A stretch of DNA of 64,000 nt from Marasmius tenuissimus (GCA_029532415.1 JAQOTA010000069.1:186001-250000), one strand, 5' to 3'; shown: positions 31,523-44,690, counted from the first letter of the stretch. Numbers and translations: made by a program. Notes: generated from the letters alone by a model not told the origin.

Positions 31523-34158
31523 TCAGAGTTCGGTGACGATTTCCCACATTCCCCGCTTCGCCCTCTTCAATCCAAGCCACCTGGAAAAAGTACGATTGTC
31601 AGTACCCTAGCACTACCAGGCATAGAGGCTGGCACACTAACCTGAACGCTCTCATGTCAGCCGTTCCGTCACCTCCTGCGCCTACATATGCACCGACGGA
31701 CAACCAATCCACCCTCCGAACGCCTCTCTGAAGCTCGGTCTGCTCAGCCCTGGCCCCTTCAGCCATCGCAATGTCTTCCTGCCTACTCTCCGCCATGATT
31801 TGCGCGTACCTAACTTGATTTGCAAGCTGTCCACGTAACCTCCAGCTCATACTAACTTGCTCCCTGGCCGTCCTCTTCATCTTCCTCCCCAACCCCATAT
31901 TGGTGCCAAGAAGCGGCGTCGAGCCCGGTAAATTTCCAGCCGAAGGTGGTGGTGGACTCGCATCGACATGATCACCCATCTCCCCAGACCAGTATTCTTC
32001 CGCCCGAACTTGACTTTCGCCTCCCCAGCCTTCACCTCCAGTGAGGCCGTTGTATAAACCGATGATGACATCCCAGATTGTGACGAACGACCCTCCACCC
32101 CCTTGTGCGCCGTATCTGCCACCCATACCCGCAAAGATATCGATATACCAAGGTAGGCGTCTGTGGAATAGCCGCATTTGTGGGGCAGGTGGGTGTGTGG
32201 CGAATTGCATGAGATCTACGGGGTTCGGTATTGGATCAGGGTTGCGGGGAAGAGTGAGGAAATGGATGTTTGGGAGGAAGTGTGTGAGGCCCTGAGAGAG
32301 CGAAGGAGATATACGCAGGTCGAGGGATACAGGCGGGGGCTCAGAGGACTGCGAGGAGTAAGGCGAGAATGCATAATTTCCGGATGGTGGCGTGAAGTGG
32401 AGGTGAGGGTGTAAATTTCGTTTGACAGGGTCGTTGATTTCTGCCAAGGATCGAACTGGTTAGGTAAAGGGTAGTCGGGTGTGTATCAGAGAATTACCTT
32501 TAACCTCGCTGGCTCTCCGTGATCCGCCGAACCAGCCTTTCCCAAGTCCGCTCCCACCACTGCGGATGGAGTAACCCTCACGCCAGGTACTCGGCCGGAA
32601 CGGCAAGTCCTCCTCTCGTGGCCCTCCAACCCCATTCCTATTCTTGTACTGTTCGTAGGTGACATGATGGCCGCTAAACAGAGAGTTGCGGTGAGCGGAA
32701 AGAGATCTGGAGCGCTTCTTATGCTTCTTGTGAACGTGGATCTTCTCTTGGAGGGGGCTATGGTGACCGTGGCCGTGACCGTGGCCGTGGCCATAGCCAT
32801 TAAGCGACAAACCATTCATTGCACCCGCGAGTTCCCAATCATTCCCAAGTTCATGGCCTCGGTGGAAATCCTCCTCGTTCGCATCATCCCAGCCATAGTT
32901 GGCCATGGTTTCCCGCTGCCGTTGCTTTGTACGGTCCTTTCGCTGGCGCTTCTCTTCGGAATCCATGGCACGTAAACGTTGGAGGTGAACATCATCGACC
33001 TGATCGTCGATATGTTTTTCTCCCCACCCCCAGTTGCCGCCCTCCCCCCAGCTTGACCCGCTTTCGCGGGGCCGAGACTTGGAACGGTGATGACTATGGC
33101 CATTCCTGTGGGTGTTGTGAGGGGTGCTTGCGCGCATACGTTCCTCAACACTCCTTGCGTGGAGCGCGTCTTCCTCGTCGTCGTCGTCAGTAGCCCAAGG
33201 GCGATTGCTTTGACCCCATTGAGGAATCGAATCCATATCGTTCTCCCAGGCATTTTTGGACTGGTGGGCAGGGGGACCCCTGGATTTCGAACGTTCCGCC
33301 TTGTGGAACCAACTGTCTCCTACACCCCCGCCCCCACTGCCACTACGTCCGATATGAGAGTTTACATGTTCCCAGTCTTCGTCCTCGCCTTCGTCCTCTT
33401 CTAGGGTACCCCACCCATGACCCTGCGGCTGTCGATGGAGCGCCCAGTCTCTTGTCTCTCTTCCTGCTTCCCTTCCTGCCCAAGTATCTCTACGCTCCCT
33501 TCTCCCTCTTCCTTGATCATTGTCCCGATGAACTGCCCAAGGATCGTCGTCCAGGTCATGACCCCAGCCGGGTTTACCAGAGACATCCCAATGACCACCC
33601 CCATCACCCCACCCGTTACTATCTCGCGCGCGGCCCCTAGTTTCTTTCATTCTATCCGGATACACATTCCTTTTAGCGTCATACCAGCTTTCTGTATTCT
33701 GTCTCCGGTCAGGAGGGCGCCATGCCGTACTCGAAAAGCCAGTCGGAACATTTTCGTTTCGCGGTGCGCTCGGAGGCCCCCAAGGGTCAGCAGGAGCAGT
33801 CATCGGTGTGGGATGCGGAAAATGTGGTGAAGGTGCGTATTGCCCGTAGGTCCATGATCTTTGGCCTTGAGGCGGGAGGTTTGCAGGATATGTCGGTGCT
33901 GTGTGAGCACTACAAATAGCGTAAATGATCAGCAACCGCTATACCATACATAGGCCACGCTCGATCTACTTACCCGCTTTGTCCTGGAAAACCATTGTAA
34001 ACCGGTGCTCCTGGACCAGAAGCGCCCAACGGCGGTGGGATTCTCGACGTTGGGCCTGAGATTGGCATGCCACCCCGGGTCAGCTCGATCCCTGGAGGCA
34101 TATCCTCAAGAGCGGCGTCGCGTGTCGGTTGAGACCATCCTGGAAATGCATGCGACAT
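31523..34158 (-). CDS. DUF6699 protein with long low-complexity N-terminal region
   Basis: The start is MSHAFPGWSQPTRDAALEDM. One very long exon follows (about 33.9-32.5 kb) rich in Gly, Trp, Asp, Arg and His (RGRARDSNGWGDGGGHWD, DNDQGRGRRERRDTW). It includes a histidine-glycine repeat (GYGHGHGHGHGHH) and basic KKHKKRSRS runs, suggesting a disordered, perhaps nuclear, protein. The C-terminal third has the DUF6699 fold: VSLDLRISPSLSQGL, FLTLPRNPDPIPNP, MRLFHRRLPWYIDIF, FVTIWDVIIGLYNGL, then helices. The last exon gives WLGLKRAKRGMWEIVTEL. The total is roughly 840 residues. DUF6699 is a basidiomycete domain of unknown function. The family assignment rests on the LPW...VTxxDVxxxLY pattern. Confidence 0.75.
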
Positions 34159-36806
34159 GTTTCCTCGTGTAGAACAGCTTCGTCGTCGCTGATTGTTGTT
34201 GATAACTGCTCACGGTGAGCAGAGAAGTAGTTGTGGAGCCTGTGAGAGTCCCCGGAAACCTTCTCAGACCTTGTTGAGGTTCTCGCCTTTGTCTTTGCTG
34301 CTTTGTGCTTTCCGTGATGGGGCTCGGTTATTGTTCGACTCTTTGGAGCACAGAACAAAAGGTGTACAGATGGGGGAATGGGGAGGAGATGGAAGTAGGA
34401 AGGCAAGCTGGCAATGTGATGTCGACTGTAATCAATTCACAGTGACCGATCACAAGATAGATGGTTAGGCGATCGAATTATCTTATCTTATCTTCTCAGG
34501 TCCCAAAGGTGTTGAAGCCCGAAGTTTTACTTTTAACATTCGACCATCTTCTGAATCGATTTGCAGTTCTGAGGCTACTGAGAAGCCGCACCCATATACG
34601 AGAAGGAGTGCGAGAGTTCGAACAGCTCGGTTTGAGCTTTGCTGTGTCCAAAACGCACCCTAGATCAACTTGCCTCATGACTCAGTCTCAATACAAGATG
34701 AATGATACGAAAGATCGTGCCTACTGTACTTGGGGTGCAAAGAACTAGAAGATGGAGCATATACCCGTGTCTTTCTCTCGTCCTCGAGGCTGAAAACGTG
34801 TTGGACGCATATGTTAACTAGAAATGCAAAACCTGCGGTAGTACTACACGACAACCTCAGAAGGTAACCAGTCCAGATCAAAGCGTGCATCGCAGAAGCT
34901 GCGCATTTGCTGTGAGAGTTGGATCAAAGCTGTGTCTGTATTGAAATGAGCACAGCGTTTTCCACGAGTTAGACAATAGCGTGTAGATTACACGCCCATC
35001 GTAGACCGTCAATTCGCGGAAGAAAGAGATTGGGGACATCAAAAAGCCTATACTTCCGGAGGAGGGTACTTTGACAATGTACATTCACATACACTGCGTC
35101 TAGAACATAGATGAAAGAACTGGTAACGCTATTGACTCCCACAAAAATAGTCAGCCAAAGACCATGCGAGATTAGGCGAGGATCTACGCGCTTTTCGTTC
35201 AACCAGGCCATTGAACTGCGACAGATCTCCCTTCGAACCTCACCGGTGGATAGAGCATTCCCTGGAGTAAATATCGATTCAAAGGAGGCCCAGAGCCCGC
35301 AATAAACGCAGCAAGAGGATTCACCTATCAAATAACGAGAGACTTCGAAGCCTACACCCGTCTCCGACACATCTTCAGAATCAGGAGACAAAGACCACGA
35401 CGAATCAACGTCGACTTCGTAGTTGAGGAATTTGAGACCCCCAGATTTTGCCTGTGAACAGGCAAATCAGGCTTTCCACGTAAGATCTTCCTTCCTGTTC
35501 AACAAGTTAGAAAAGACTCGGTCGTATGATGACGATGAGACGAGTAGAGCAAACCTGTAATCACACTGTGAGTAAGCACAGAGCTGTACAGGGTATACGA
35601 GCCCGAGAACATGTGAAACGCGCACTCATCGTGGGCGGTGGCCGGTGTAGTCCGAGGAAAGGCTCGGAGGAATATTGGGGGACAATGACATCGAATAGCC
35701 TTGGCTGCAGGCCGTGGACCCTTTGAAAGCGCGTAAGACTTATGCATATTGCAGCCTATGAGCCATACTATTGGGATCATATCGCTGAATGACACTCAAA
35801 GGGACTAAGAAGGGATCAAAACCGTTAAAGACCACGCGAAAACTGACCTATACTTGGAGCCACTTTCGTTAGTTTATGCCACCAGGCTGAAGGGCAATAT
35901 TCTTTTCACCAGCCTTTTCAAATCAATCCCAACAGGACATACCACTTACCATAGTTTGTAGCAAGCGAGTACCCCATTCTATGCACCTCCGTGAGCGTCG
36001 CGGCTTCCCGCAGGCTTTCCGTTGGGACCTGGTCACTGATTTAGGTGGTGGCGTTCGGAGGTTCTGACGAGTCGAGAAGAGGGTCAGGAGCAAATTTAGA
36101 GCTTGAAGTTCATGGTGATAAGTCAAACGACGGATGAGGAAAGAGAATGAGGCATCGAGGCTCGAGTCTCAAGGTTAACCTACCCTAAACCCCTTTGCCT
36201 GCCGGAGAGTTGGTCGAAATGCCGACTCCGGGACGGTCAAATGGCTGTAACTTATCCTCGAGTCTCCAACTTCATTTATCTTCCAACTGCCTCAACGACA
36301 GTGGTGCTGCTGCCCGCACATCCCGAAGGCTTCACGTACAAGAAGAGTACATAGTGCCACGAGTCTGGCGCACTCCCGCAGCCGATCTTCTGCTCTAATA
36401 GGTGGAGATACCTCCTCATCGTCCAACAATGTTACCTGTCAAATTCATATCTCGAGGGCCTCGTGTGATACCACCCACGGTGGGGCTGGCGCAAGATGTC
36501 GACATCCATGTGAGTTTCGAAAACCCATACAAAGTACATTGCGCTGACCTTCGCGATCAATCTCAGGGCACCTACTGGACTTTGACGTTCGAAAAATCCA
36601 TAACTATCTGATCTTTGCGCGATACATACATCGTCACAAGAGCAGGCTGTATGAATGTGAAAAGCCGCACTCCACGGTACCGAAGGAATGACGCTGAGCT
36701 GAGGCTAATAATATACTGGGACTAGAAGATAATTGCTTACGCAGTTGGGAGCCCAGCGCCCTTGCCTTCTGCTCTCTTGATCCCTTACAATACCCTTTCC
36801 GCTGTC
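34159..36806. other. Long stretch without a confident gene
   Basis: About 2.6 kb. The minus strand is open from about 35450 to 34970 (roughly 160 codons, containing ESSCCVYCGLWASFESIF and HGLWLTIFVGVNSVTSSF), preceded by a possible TTCACAG acceptor. No start, family or further exons could be placed. It may be a decayed or poorly resolved gene. The right end must hold the promoter of the membrane protein at 36807. Confidence 0.35.
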
Positions 36807-38273
36807 ATGGACATCGCTACAAGGGCGTCTACCAATCATTATCTGACGAGTGCTCAAGTCGCCGCCGTCCAGCATGTCATTATCAGGATAGGCTGCGAGT
36901 TTCTGTTCTTTGGTGGGTTTCCGGGTGATCTCATGACGACTTTTCTCTGACGTTTAGGATATAATTTAGGGATACACGCACTTCTTTTTTTTATCTCGAC
37001 TTTTCTTCTTTTGTGAGTTCAACTTGGACCGTACAACCCCCCTGCTGCAACGACTGATAGGTATTCATACCAGTCAAAAGGGAATTCGGGTTGTTCGCGC
37101 ACGGATATACCTCCTCGCCCTTACGACCGTCATGTTTCTTGCATCCCTTGGGGTCGTCATCATTGACATGTTGATGTGCCTCCGTCAAACGAGCTCATAC
37201 GGACTCAACGCACCGTCCACGAGGGAGCTCAATATGGACCTACGCTTGGCGTCAAATGTCTTGATGAGGCTCAATGTACGTCTCCTCCGACCGAGGGTTG
37301 TCTGGCATCGATCGCTCATCAAGTTGTGATCCCCTCTAGTTCCTCCTTGGCGACATCATCGTGGTGTGGAGAACATGGGTGATATGGTCTCACAACCTCC
37401 CCGTCCGGATGTTACTGGCGGCGTGCATGTTGGGAACCATAGGTAAGTACAAGCTTCCCGTGTGAGCGATTATCATACAATGTAATGGTCCTCCAGGTGC
37501 AGTAATCGGAAACGGGGCCAAAGCGGCACTGGATCTCGTTCGTGAAACACCTGCTCCCAACACATATTCTCTCGTGTTGACACTACCACCGTTCATCACC
37601 AATCTCGTGGCGACTACGCTGGTTGCCGTGAAAGTTTGGTATGTGCGCTCCTGAAGCGGCGTGGTAGGATGATTTCACATCGTTTCGCTGCTTTTAGGGA
37701 TTACCGGAAAACTATCAAATCGAACATGACGAGTGCAACGACGAGGTCTACAAACCGGACAGAGCAGGTGCTTATTCTCCTCGTCGAGAGTGGATTCGTA
37801 TATTGCGCGGTCTGGGTGCGTTTCGACTAATCTCTAAAGAGACGAAAGTCTCAGACTGATGAATAGACGCCCCCCTCCCTCAGCTACTTATTCTAATTGC
37901 TGGATTTGACGTGATGACCTCCGCCAACAATATTTTGATTCTGGGTATCGCTGTTAGCCTTACGGTCAGTTCAATCTCACTTTTTGACTGACTCGGTCTC
38001 ATCCTTCGATCTCTCTCCGACCAGGGCATCTACCCGACATTTATAGTCATAATGGTTTCCTTGGAGAAGTCCTACGTCAATACTGTATTTAGCTCTGATG
38101 AAGGAACGATGGCGATCTCCCAACCACTGCGTTTCTCGGAACATGCACAAGATGAACATGAGCGTGAGCGGGAGAGGAAGAAACAGGCAAACCGGCAGGG
38201 AACAATTGACTCGGAGGCGACGCGCTTTGCGAGTATATCTTCCAGGCCGGAGGATTGGGATAGGAAGGAGTGA
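36807..38273 (+). CDS. Seven-helix membrane protein, basidiomycete type
   Basis: The start is ATG 36807 (MDIATRASTNHYLTSAQ). The first helix region becomes continuous only when the 36941-36958 intron end is removed (EFLFFG-YNLGIHALLFF). Seven hydrophobic segments follow: IHALLFFISTFLLL, TVMFLASLGVVIIDML, FLLGDIIVVWRTWVIW, MLLAACMLGTIGAVIG, TLPPFITNLVATTLVAV, LILLVESGFVYCAVW and ILILGIAVSLTGIYPTFIVI. The C-terminal tail is polar and charged (QDEHERERERKKQANRQG), as in a receptor-like cytosolic tail. The arrangement resembles the large set of GPCR-like membrane proteins of agaricomycetes, for which no ligand is known. It is not a recognisable Ste3 pheromone receptor. Confidence 0.78.
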
Positions 38274-38538
38274 ATGGGGTTGGAGTTACCTTAGTACAAG
38301 TTCCTTAATTATTGACCGCTGACTGAGATGATGTGTACAATATTTTGATTGGGATCCCTTTCTTGCTGTGTATTACTATGTACTATGTAAAAATGATACC
38401 CTTCCTCCCAAACCCAACTCGAGCTTGACAATGAAAATCGTGTCGCCTGTGCCGCCGGGAGCACATAATATGGGCGCTAGATAATGGACAATTAGACGCC
38501 CACAACTTTTGCTTCTGACTCCCACCACGCCTTCCTAA

Positions 38539-39883
38539 ATGGCCCCGAAACTTTGCGCTTTATGCTCAATCAGCAAAGCCATACTGAAGAGACCGAAAAC
38601 TGGGCAACAAATCTGCAAAGACTGCTTCTTCTACGTCTTTGAAACCGAGGTTCACCACACTATCACTCGCACAGGTCTTTTTAAACCCGGAGATAGAGTT
38701 GCAATCGGTGCTTCCGGTGGCAAAGGTGCGTTAACTACACCTCTGCTTGGTTCAAACACTATCTCAAGGCTTAGGCAGACTCGACTGTCCTGGCATACGT
38801 CCTCAAGACACTGAACGAGCGGTACAACTATGGTCTCAATCTTTTTCTTCTCTCGATCGATGAGGGTATTACAGGATATCGAGATGATTCGCTCGAGACG
38901 GTCAAAAGGAATCAACAGCAATACGATATGCCTTTGAAGATCCTCTCTTATGATGAGCTTTATGGATGGACAATGGACGCTATCGTCTCGCAAGTCGGAC
39001 GGAAGAATAACTGTACTTTTTGCGGTGTATTCCGAAGGCAAGCGTTGGATCGAGGGGCTGCGATGTTGAATGTGGATCATATTGTGACTGGACATAATGC
39101 GGATGATATTGCAGAGACGGTGCTGATGAATAGTACGTTCCCAGTCAGTCGTCGTTGGCATTTTTGCTCAGGTGTTTTCTACAGTCATGAGAGGCGACAT
39201 TGCTAGACTTGGACGGTGCACTTCAATCGTTACGGAGGGCGAAGACACGATCAAGCGCTCGAAGCCTTTCAAGTATGCATACGAGAAGGAGATTGTCATG
39301 TATGAATTCTATGTCTCCAGTCCCTCAAATAAAATTGACGCTCCCGACAGGTACGCATACTTTAAGAAGCTCGATTACTTCTCGACCGAGTGCATCTACT
39401 CGCCCGATGCTTATAGAGGGCATGCGCGAACGTTTCTCAAAGATCTCGAGGCCGCAAGACCAAGTGCCATCATCGACATTATACATTCCGGAGAAGCATT
39501 CGAAGTGAGAGAGGAGGTCAAGGCTGGTCAGAAGGCTCAACGTGCGTCCGATTTCGTTACCATTTCGAGAGTGACATTCGAGTGCAATTTACAGAGACCT
39601 GCAAGCGGTGCGGCTACATGTCCAGTAATGATCTTTGCAAGGCATGTACCTTGCTAGAAGGTCTTGAGCGTGGAATGGCGGCCTCCGGGATTGTACGTGC
39701 TTCTGGGCCGTCTATGTGTAGTTCCTTTCGCTAACATCGTGTGTTTCGTAGACTGAACGGGCAAGGAAGAAACTGGATGCCGAGGGGCCTGCACCGGAGA
39801 ACCTTCGTACAATACCCTTCTACCAGAGAGGTTCCAAGACTCCAGGCCCCGAAGTCCCGATATCGGTGGAGGCACCGTCGTGA
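38539..39883 (+). CDS. NCS6: Cytoplasmic tRNA 2-thiolation protein 1 (Ncs6/Ctu1)
   Basis: The N-terminal zinc ribbon (MAPKLCALC...[10 protein letters not shown]) is followed by the ATP-binding PP-loop [18 protein letters not shown], split by an intron at SGGK/DST. Then come [36 protein letters not shown] with the catalytic Cys-x-x-Cys, and [18 protein letters not shown]. The C-terminal zinc motif is [22 protein letters not shown] (by positions 39.59-39.66 kb). With Ncs2/Ctu2 the protein activates and thiolates U34 of Lys, Glu and Gln tRNAs using the Urm1 sulfur relay. About six exons; full length, all key residues present. Confidence 0.94.
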
Positions 39884-40601
39884 CGAATTAGCTCGAGATC
39901 CCGTTTATCTGGTCGGAGAACTTTGGTGAGCTCAGTGCTCTTCGTTACTCCGTGCGATTCGGTCTACCGTGGACATATACGACGTAGACGATGTCCCAGA
40001 GGTTATGCCGTGTATCTGACGTTGAGGATGGCTAGTCCCAGAGGGTTGCGCAGGTCAGCCTCGTTTAGATGTCGTCACTCTGGTACATCACGTCTTCGAG
40101 GGATGTAGATGGTGGCTTAATACACGTTCGTGCTATTCATGATGTCCACATGCCTCCTGGGACACTCATCGTTCTCGAGTTCAAAATATTCCAATAATGT
40201 CCATTGTATCCGATGCATGGGATCTATGGCATTGTTGGGACAGATTGAAGAGACGTTATCAAGTCGCCTAATACCGAGCTCAGACTGAGAAGGGCTGTTG
40301 AATATTTGAATCATGATATGATCCCGTAGTTGCGGGGGCTCTGGGGTTCCCTGGGGCTCCGATCATGGCCGTCGCGTTCAGAATCGACACGACCCTGAAC
40401 TACGGGCGGCCGGCAACTTGGGCGGACTGCGACACTGCCACTTCCGTTGCGTCTGACACTGATTCATTCATGATGAACTTGTTTCTTATTCTTGTCTCTG
40501 ACTGTCAAACAACGCTCGAACCTCCTTTTCTGTATCAGTGGACGGTCCTCTGCTCTGTTTGAACCCTACGCTTTCCTTCGACCCTTCTAACCTTCCAAAT
40601 C
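39884..40601. other. Intergenic region between NCS6 and first Zn2Cys6 gene
   Basis: About 720 bp; contains no gene I can support. The last 100 bp before ATG 40602 are pyrimidine-rich, as in many fungal promoters. Confidence 0.4.
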
Positions 40602-43600
40602 ATGGCCGATGATGGACTCCAGCCCGAGCGAGGAATCAAGAAAAGGAGATTGCATGGTGCTTGTGATATGTGTAGAAAGGTACGTGATCTTCAAGATACT
40701 CCCGGGAGTCTTCGCTCATATCCACATTGTAGAAGAAAGGTCAGAAACACGGCTTAAGTCCACACAAACCTGACATGTAATCGCGCTTCTCTCGCAGTGA
40801 AGTGTACGTGTTTGAGGTAAAGTTCATCAGACTGAAGCTTATCGTGAACTTGCCTTAGGTGACAGCGCAAACATGCCGGGAAACGTCTGTTCCAATTGTA
40901 TCATGTTCAACTCGGAATGCACACATGTGCTCGCGAACTCCAGAAAGGTACTTCGAAGACCTCCTCGTATAAGGTGCATCAAGGGCTGAACGCGCGGCTT
41001 TCAGCGAGCAGTCAGGAAACCGGTCGCCCCCAATTTCCAGAGCCCGGGTTCTTCATATCTCTCAACGTGCGTCAATACAAACTCGCGAATTTCGAAATCA
41101 TTGATCGTATTTTGATCCAGTCCCTCTTTCTCCGTATTGCCAGAAGCAGTGAATGTTAGACGCCTTAATTATCTCTTTCGTTTCTCGCAATGATCTCATT
41201 CGACTCCTCAGGTTGGGCGCGACACGTCGTCAAGTCGTCGAGAGCTAGCCGATTCTGTGCTCTCCGCTTCGTACATTTTCCCAGAGGAATTAAGTGTAGC
41301 TCACAACACGATCTTTGAGCTCGCGACATACGCACGGTCTCTTGAACAGCAACTCACTGCCGCTCGTCGGTCACCCGGTTCTTCTCATGTCTCCCCCAAG
41401 GCTTTATCTGGCAAGTTGTAAACCATTCTCTGACATGTCGTTTCTGATGTCCTCGTAGCGAATTCGCCTGGTAGTGTCCAGTCTAGTGGATCCGGGCCCT
41501 CCCTTGCATCCCCCAGTAATCCGTCTTCGTCCGACGAGGACGAGGACGAGAAAATCCAAATTTCCATAGGGGATCCAATGAGGCAAATGACCATGAACAA
41601 CAAGAATGCTGACTCTTTCTTCGGGAAAACTAGCGACATGGTGTTCATCAAATCAGCGTTGGACGCAAAAGCGGAATACTCCAATGGAGCTGGTGGAGGC
41701 GGATCTATGGCCTCGAAACGACCAGAGTTTTGGAGCACATTCCCGGTTAGTTTCATTCGTCCTTCGGACGTTTATCCAACTGGCTTACTTAATTCTCACA
41801 GTGGCAATTCGGTTCTGAGCTGCCTCAACGTCCACTGGAATTCCCCTCGCCAGCATTGACGTCTATCTTGATTCGCCACTACTTTGAAGACTATCACCAC
41901 CTGTTTCCTATCCTACACAGACAGATATTCGAGAAGCAAGTCGCCAATGGACGTCACCTATCAGATTCTCGATTCGGCTTGCTCTTGCTGTCGATTTGTG
42001 CCATCGGATCAAGGTTTGTGGACCTGAACGATCCGAGAATGTTGCAAGAAGGCGTATTGGACCCAAGTGAAGCGGAAACGACGAAAAAGCACAGTCTTGG
42101 TTGGAAATGGTTCAGACAAATTGGTTATCGAGCGATGAATGTCGAGCTCCCTTCAGCGTCGACATTGCCAGACGTCTGCGAGCTACAACTGATTATTGTG
42201 AGTGGCATGACAACGGACGAAACATCCCGCTGAACCTCCAAGGGCAGAATTACATCATGTTTGCCCAACCTACAACCGCACCCGACATGTGTTGGTTGCT
42301 CCTTGGACAAGGAGTGCGGTATGCTTTTGCTGTAGGCGTCCATAGGAAGAGTTTTCGTGGAGGGCCTGCCAGCGTCTCTGCCGAGAAGGAGTTGTGGAAG
42401 AGAGCCTTTTGGGGTCTGGTAGTCATTGATGTCTTCATGAGCGCGTTTTTGGGCCGACCGAGGGCAACAAATCCTGCTGAGTGAGTTTTCACGTTTCATC
42501 CTTCCTATGTTAGATATTTTTGAACCTTTGCAGATGCGATATCGAATTTCCCGTTGATTGCGACGACGAATACTGGGACCATCCTGACCCTGAATTGAAC
42601 TTTAAGCAACCGCCCACAAAACCCTCTACCATATCGGCCTACATACGGTTACTCAAGCTATTGGACATCTACGGATTCGCGCAACGCAGCTTGGTATTAC
42701 CTCATTCACTCCCCCTGGCTGTTCACCGAGTTTATCGTTTTCTCTATTCAGTTTGCAGTGCGGAAATCCTCGCTGAATATCGATATACCCCTTGCGTCCG
42801 AACAAGAGGATCAAATTGTCAGCGAACTCGACAGAGCTTTGAACGAATGGGTCGATGAAACCCCAGATCATTGTTCGTGCCGCCCTTGTCCTTTCCTCCG
42901 GCTACTGACCCCAATCTGTTTCCAGTACGCTGGAATCCGCACATGTACAAGGATAACAAATACTTCTTTCAACCAAGCAGCGGCATTATATGTGAACTAC
43001 TATTGGGTACAAATCCACATTCACCGTACATTCATTCGCGGACGAGGAGCTCGCAACAAGGAGAAGGCATTCACTAGCCTGGCTGTTTGTGCCAATGCAG
43101 CCCGCTCATCTACGCGACTGATGGACGTGCAAAACCGCGAAGGAGACTTGCCCGTGCCGTTCCCGGGAACACAGGTCAGGCCGCGTCCGTCGACTCGAAA
43201 GAAGGACTACTAACATAAGAAATTCGTAGATGGTGCTTTTCAACTCAGCGATCGTGTTGTTACTCAAGATCTGGGGAGGGAAGAGCTCCGGACTCGCAAC
43301 TGATCCTCACAGAGATCTCAGCGATGTACATACGAGTGTAAGAGTGCTGAAAACGTACGAAGAACGGTGAGCGGTGTTAAACTTCTGATCTGATCGCGGG
43401 GTATTTCTCACGCCCTGGCAGCTGGCAGATTGCGGGTCGTCTCTGGTATGCTGGCCCATAAGATAATCACTTAGCGAGAATACTGACTGGTGGCCAGCGA
43501 TATTCTTACGGAACTCATCTCGTTCAGCGATATCGCCCCCGCTCCTCGAGAGGCGAATAATCTCAAGCGGGCTCGCTCGGATTTCATGGACGACCCCCAT

Positions 43601-44138
43601 GATCCTCAGGAATGCACAGAAAGTAGCGTTGTTATGTCCCTACCGTCAGGCTCGGACCATGAATGGGAAGAAACGTTCCCGAGCGGGCTTCCCTTATACG
43701 CGGAGGATCTTGGGCGACTTCCTTTACACGGCTCCATTCCCGACTTGTCGGAGGCCAACAACTCGGGCGATGATGCATCCTTTTGGGCAAATTTCCTCGC
43801 GGGGGCGCCCACTGCTCACACCGGCTCGAACTGGCCACAAATTCCTGCAGCACAAGGTATACTTTTGATGCTTTCCGTCATATCAAGCTGACTCATATAA
43901 TTTTTACAGGTGGGGGGCAGGGGGGAAACAACCTCAATGGGACAGCCCTAGCGTCGTGGTCCGGCACACCTGGAGAGTATGGGTGAGCACAACGTTTTCA
44001 TTGAGTATCTCCGTACACAAATCTAAGCACCTTTTTCATAGTTGGGAGAATTGGAGCTCTTACGTCTCTAGCATTGACGACATCCTGCGCTCATCCCTGG
44101 GTCCTTCTTCTGCCAGTGGCTCAGGCCAAAGTTTCTAA
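40602..44138 (+). CDS. Zn2Cys6 transcription factor (fungal-specific), regulator 1
   Basis: Exon 1 encodes MADDGLQPERGIKKRRLHGA and the first two zinc cysteines (CDMC). The binuclear cluster C-x2-C-x6-C...C-x2-C-x6-C (CDMCRKKKVKC, then CSNCIMFNSEC) is complete only when a 7-nt exon (40733-40739) and a 6-nt exon (40798-40803) are included. A short coiled region, an acidic serine-rich linker and the fungal-specific regulatory domain follow (LIRHYFEDYHHLFPILHR, CWLLLGQGVRYAFAVGVH, ELWKRAFWGLVVIDVFM, FLGRPRATNPADCDIEFP). The end is ENWSSYVSSIDDILRSS, an acidic/aromatic tail shared with the neighbouring regulators. It is likely a nuclear regulator of carbon or secondary metabolism genes. Targets unknown; frame intact. 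Confidence 0.87.
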
Positions 44139-44690
44139 TACACGCTGATTCATCGCTTCCAAATCACTTCAGTAATACTTATGTGTTGCATGTCGCTCGG
44201 TCTTAAGTGACACTGTTTTCTGGTCGATAAACCGGGGCCCAAGGGTCGCTTAGTGGCCTGTATCACAGTATCGTTGACGCAAGCTTCGAGGAATGGTCCG
44301 TTCGGTTTTCAGATCGGTTTTCGACATCTGCTTACTTCTTATGCGAAAGACACTATCCGCCATTGTAATAATTTTCCTTGTCACTTCGAAGCAATATATA
44401 TCCTTCGAACTCGAGGAGCGAATCCGAGCGATTGATTTTGGAACCTTCTCGGGGCGTATTCTCGGATTGAAGACAACCGAGTCCCGACTAATTCTGAATC
44501 AATAAAAGTTGAAACAATAGTGCTTACGTGGACTTGTTCAGCCCGCAGGCCCACGTTTTAGCGCCCACCGCCCCGGCTCTCAAGAACGAACAGCCATTTA
44601 CTGTCGTGTCAGACGCGTTGTTTCGGAAAAAACCTCTGCATAGCTACTGATATCGACTGAATGTTTGACTTCTAGTACCAATAACACTGC
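44139..44690. other. Intergenic region between tail-to-tail regulators 1 and 2
   Basis: About 550 bp of 3' flanks. It has a TTTAGCGCCCACCGCC stretch near 44556 that recalls the AGCGCC motifs of the element at 51.8 kb; otherwise nothing is recognisable. Confidence 0.35.

Noticed and set aside
32440..32462. AGTTCGATCC on the minus strand, possible tRNA T-arm
   Set aside because: No cloverleaf around it; it lies in the intron/exon border region of the DUF6699 gene.
32819..33830. Several plus-strand open frames of 100-140 codons
   Set aside because: They are antisense to the long DUF6699 exon and have no start context, introns or motifs.
38950..39883. Broken NCS6 gene, because the frame changes several times
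   Set aside because: Short introns at SGGK/DST, after VLMN and near 39.35 and 39.54 kb restore all motifs including the C-terminal zinc site.
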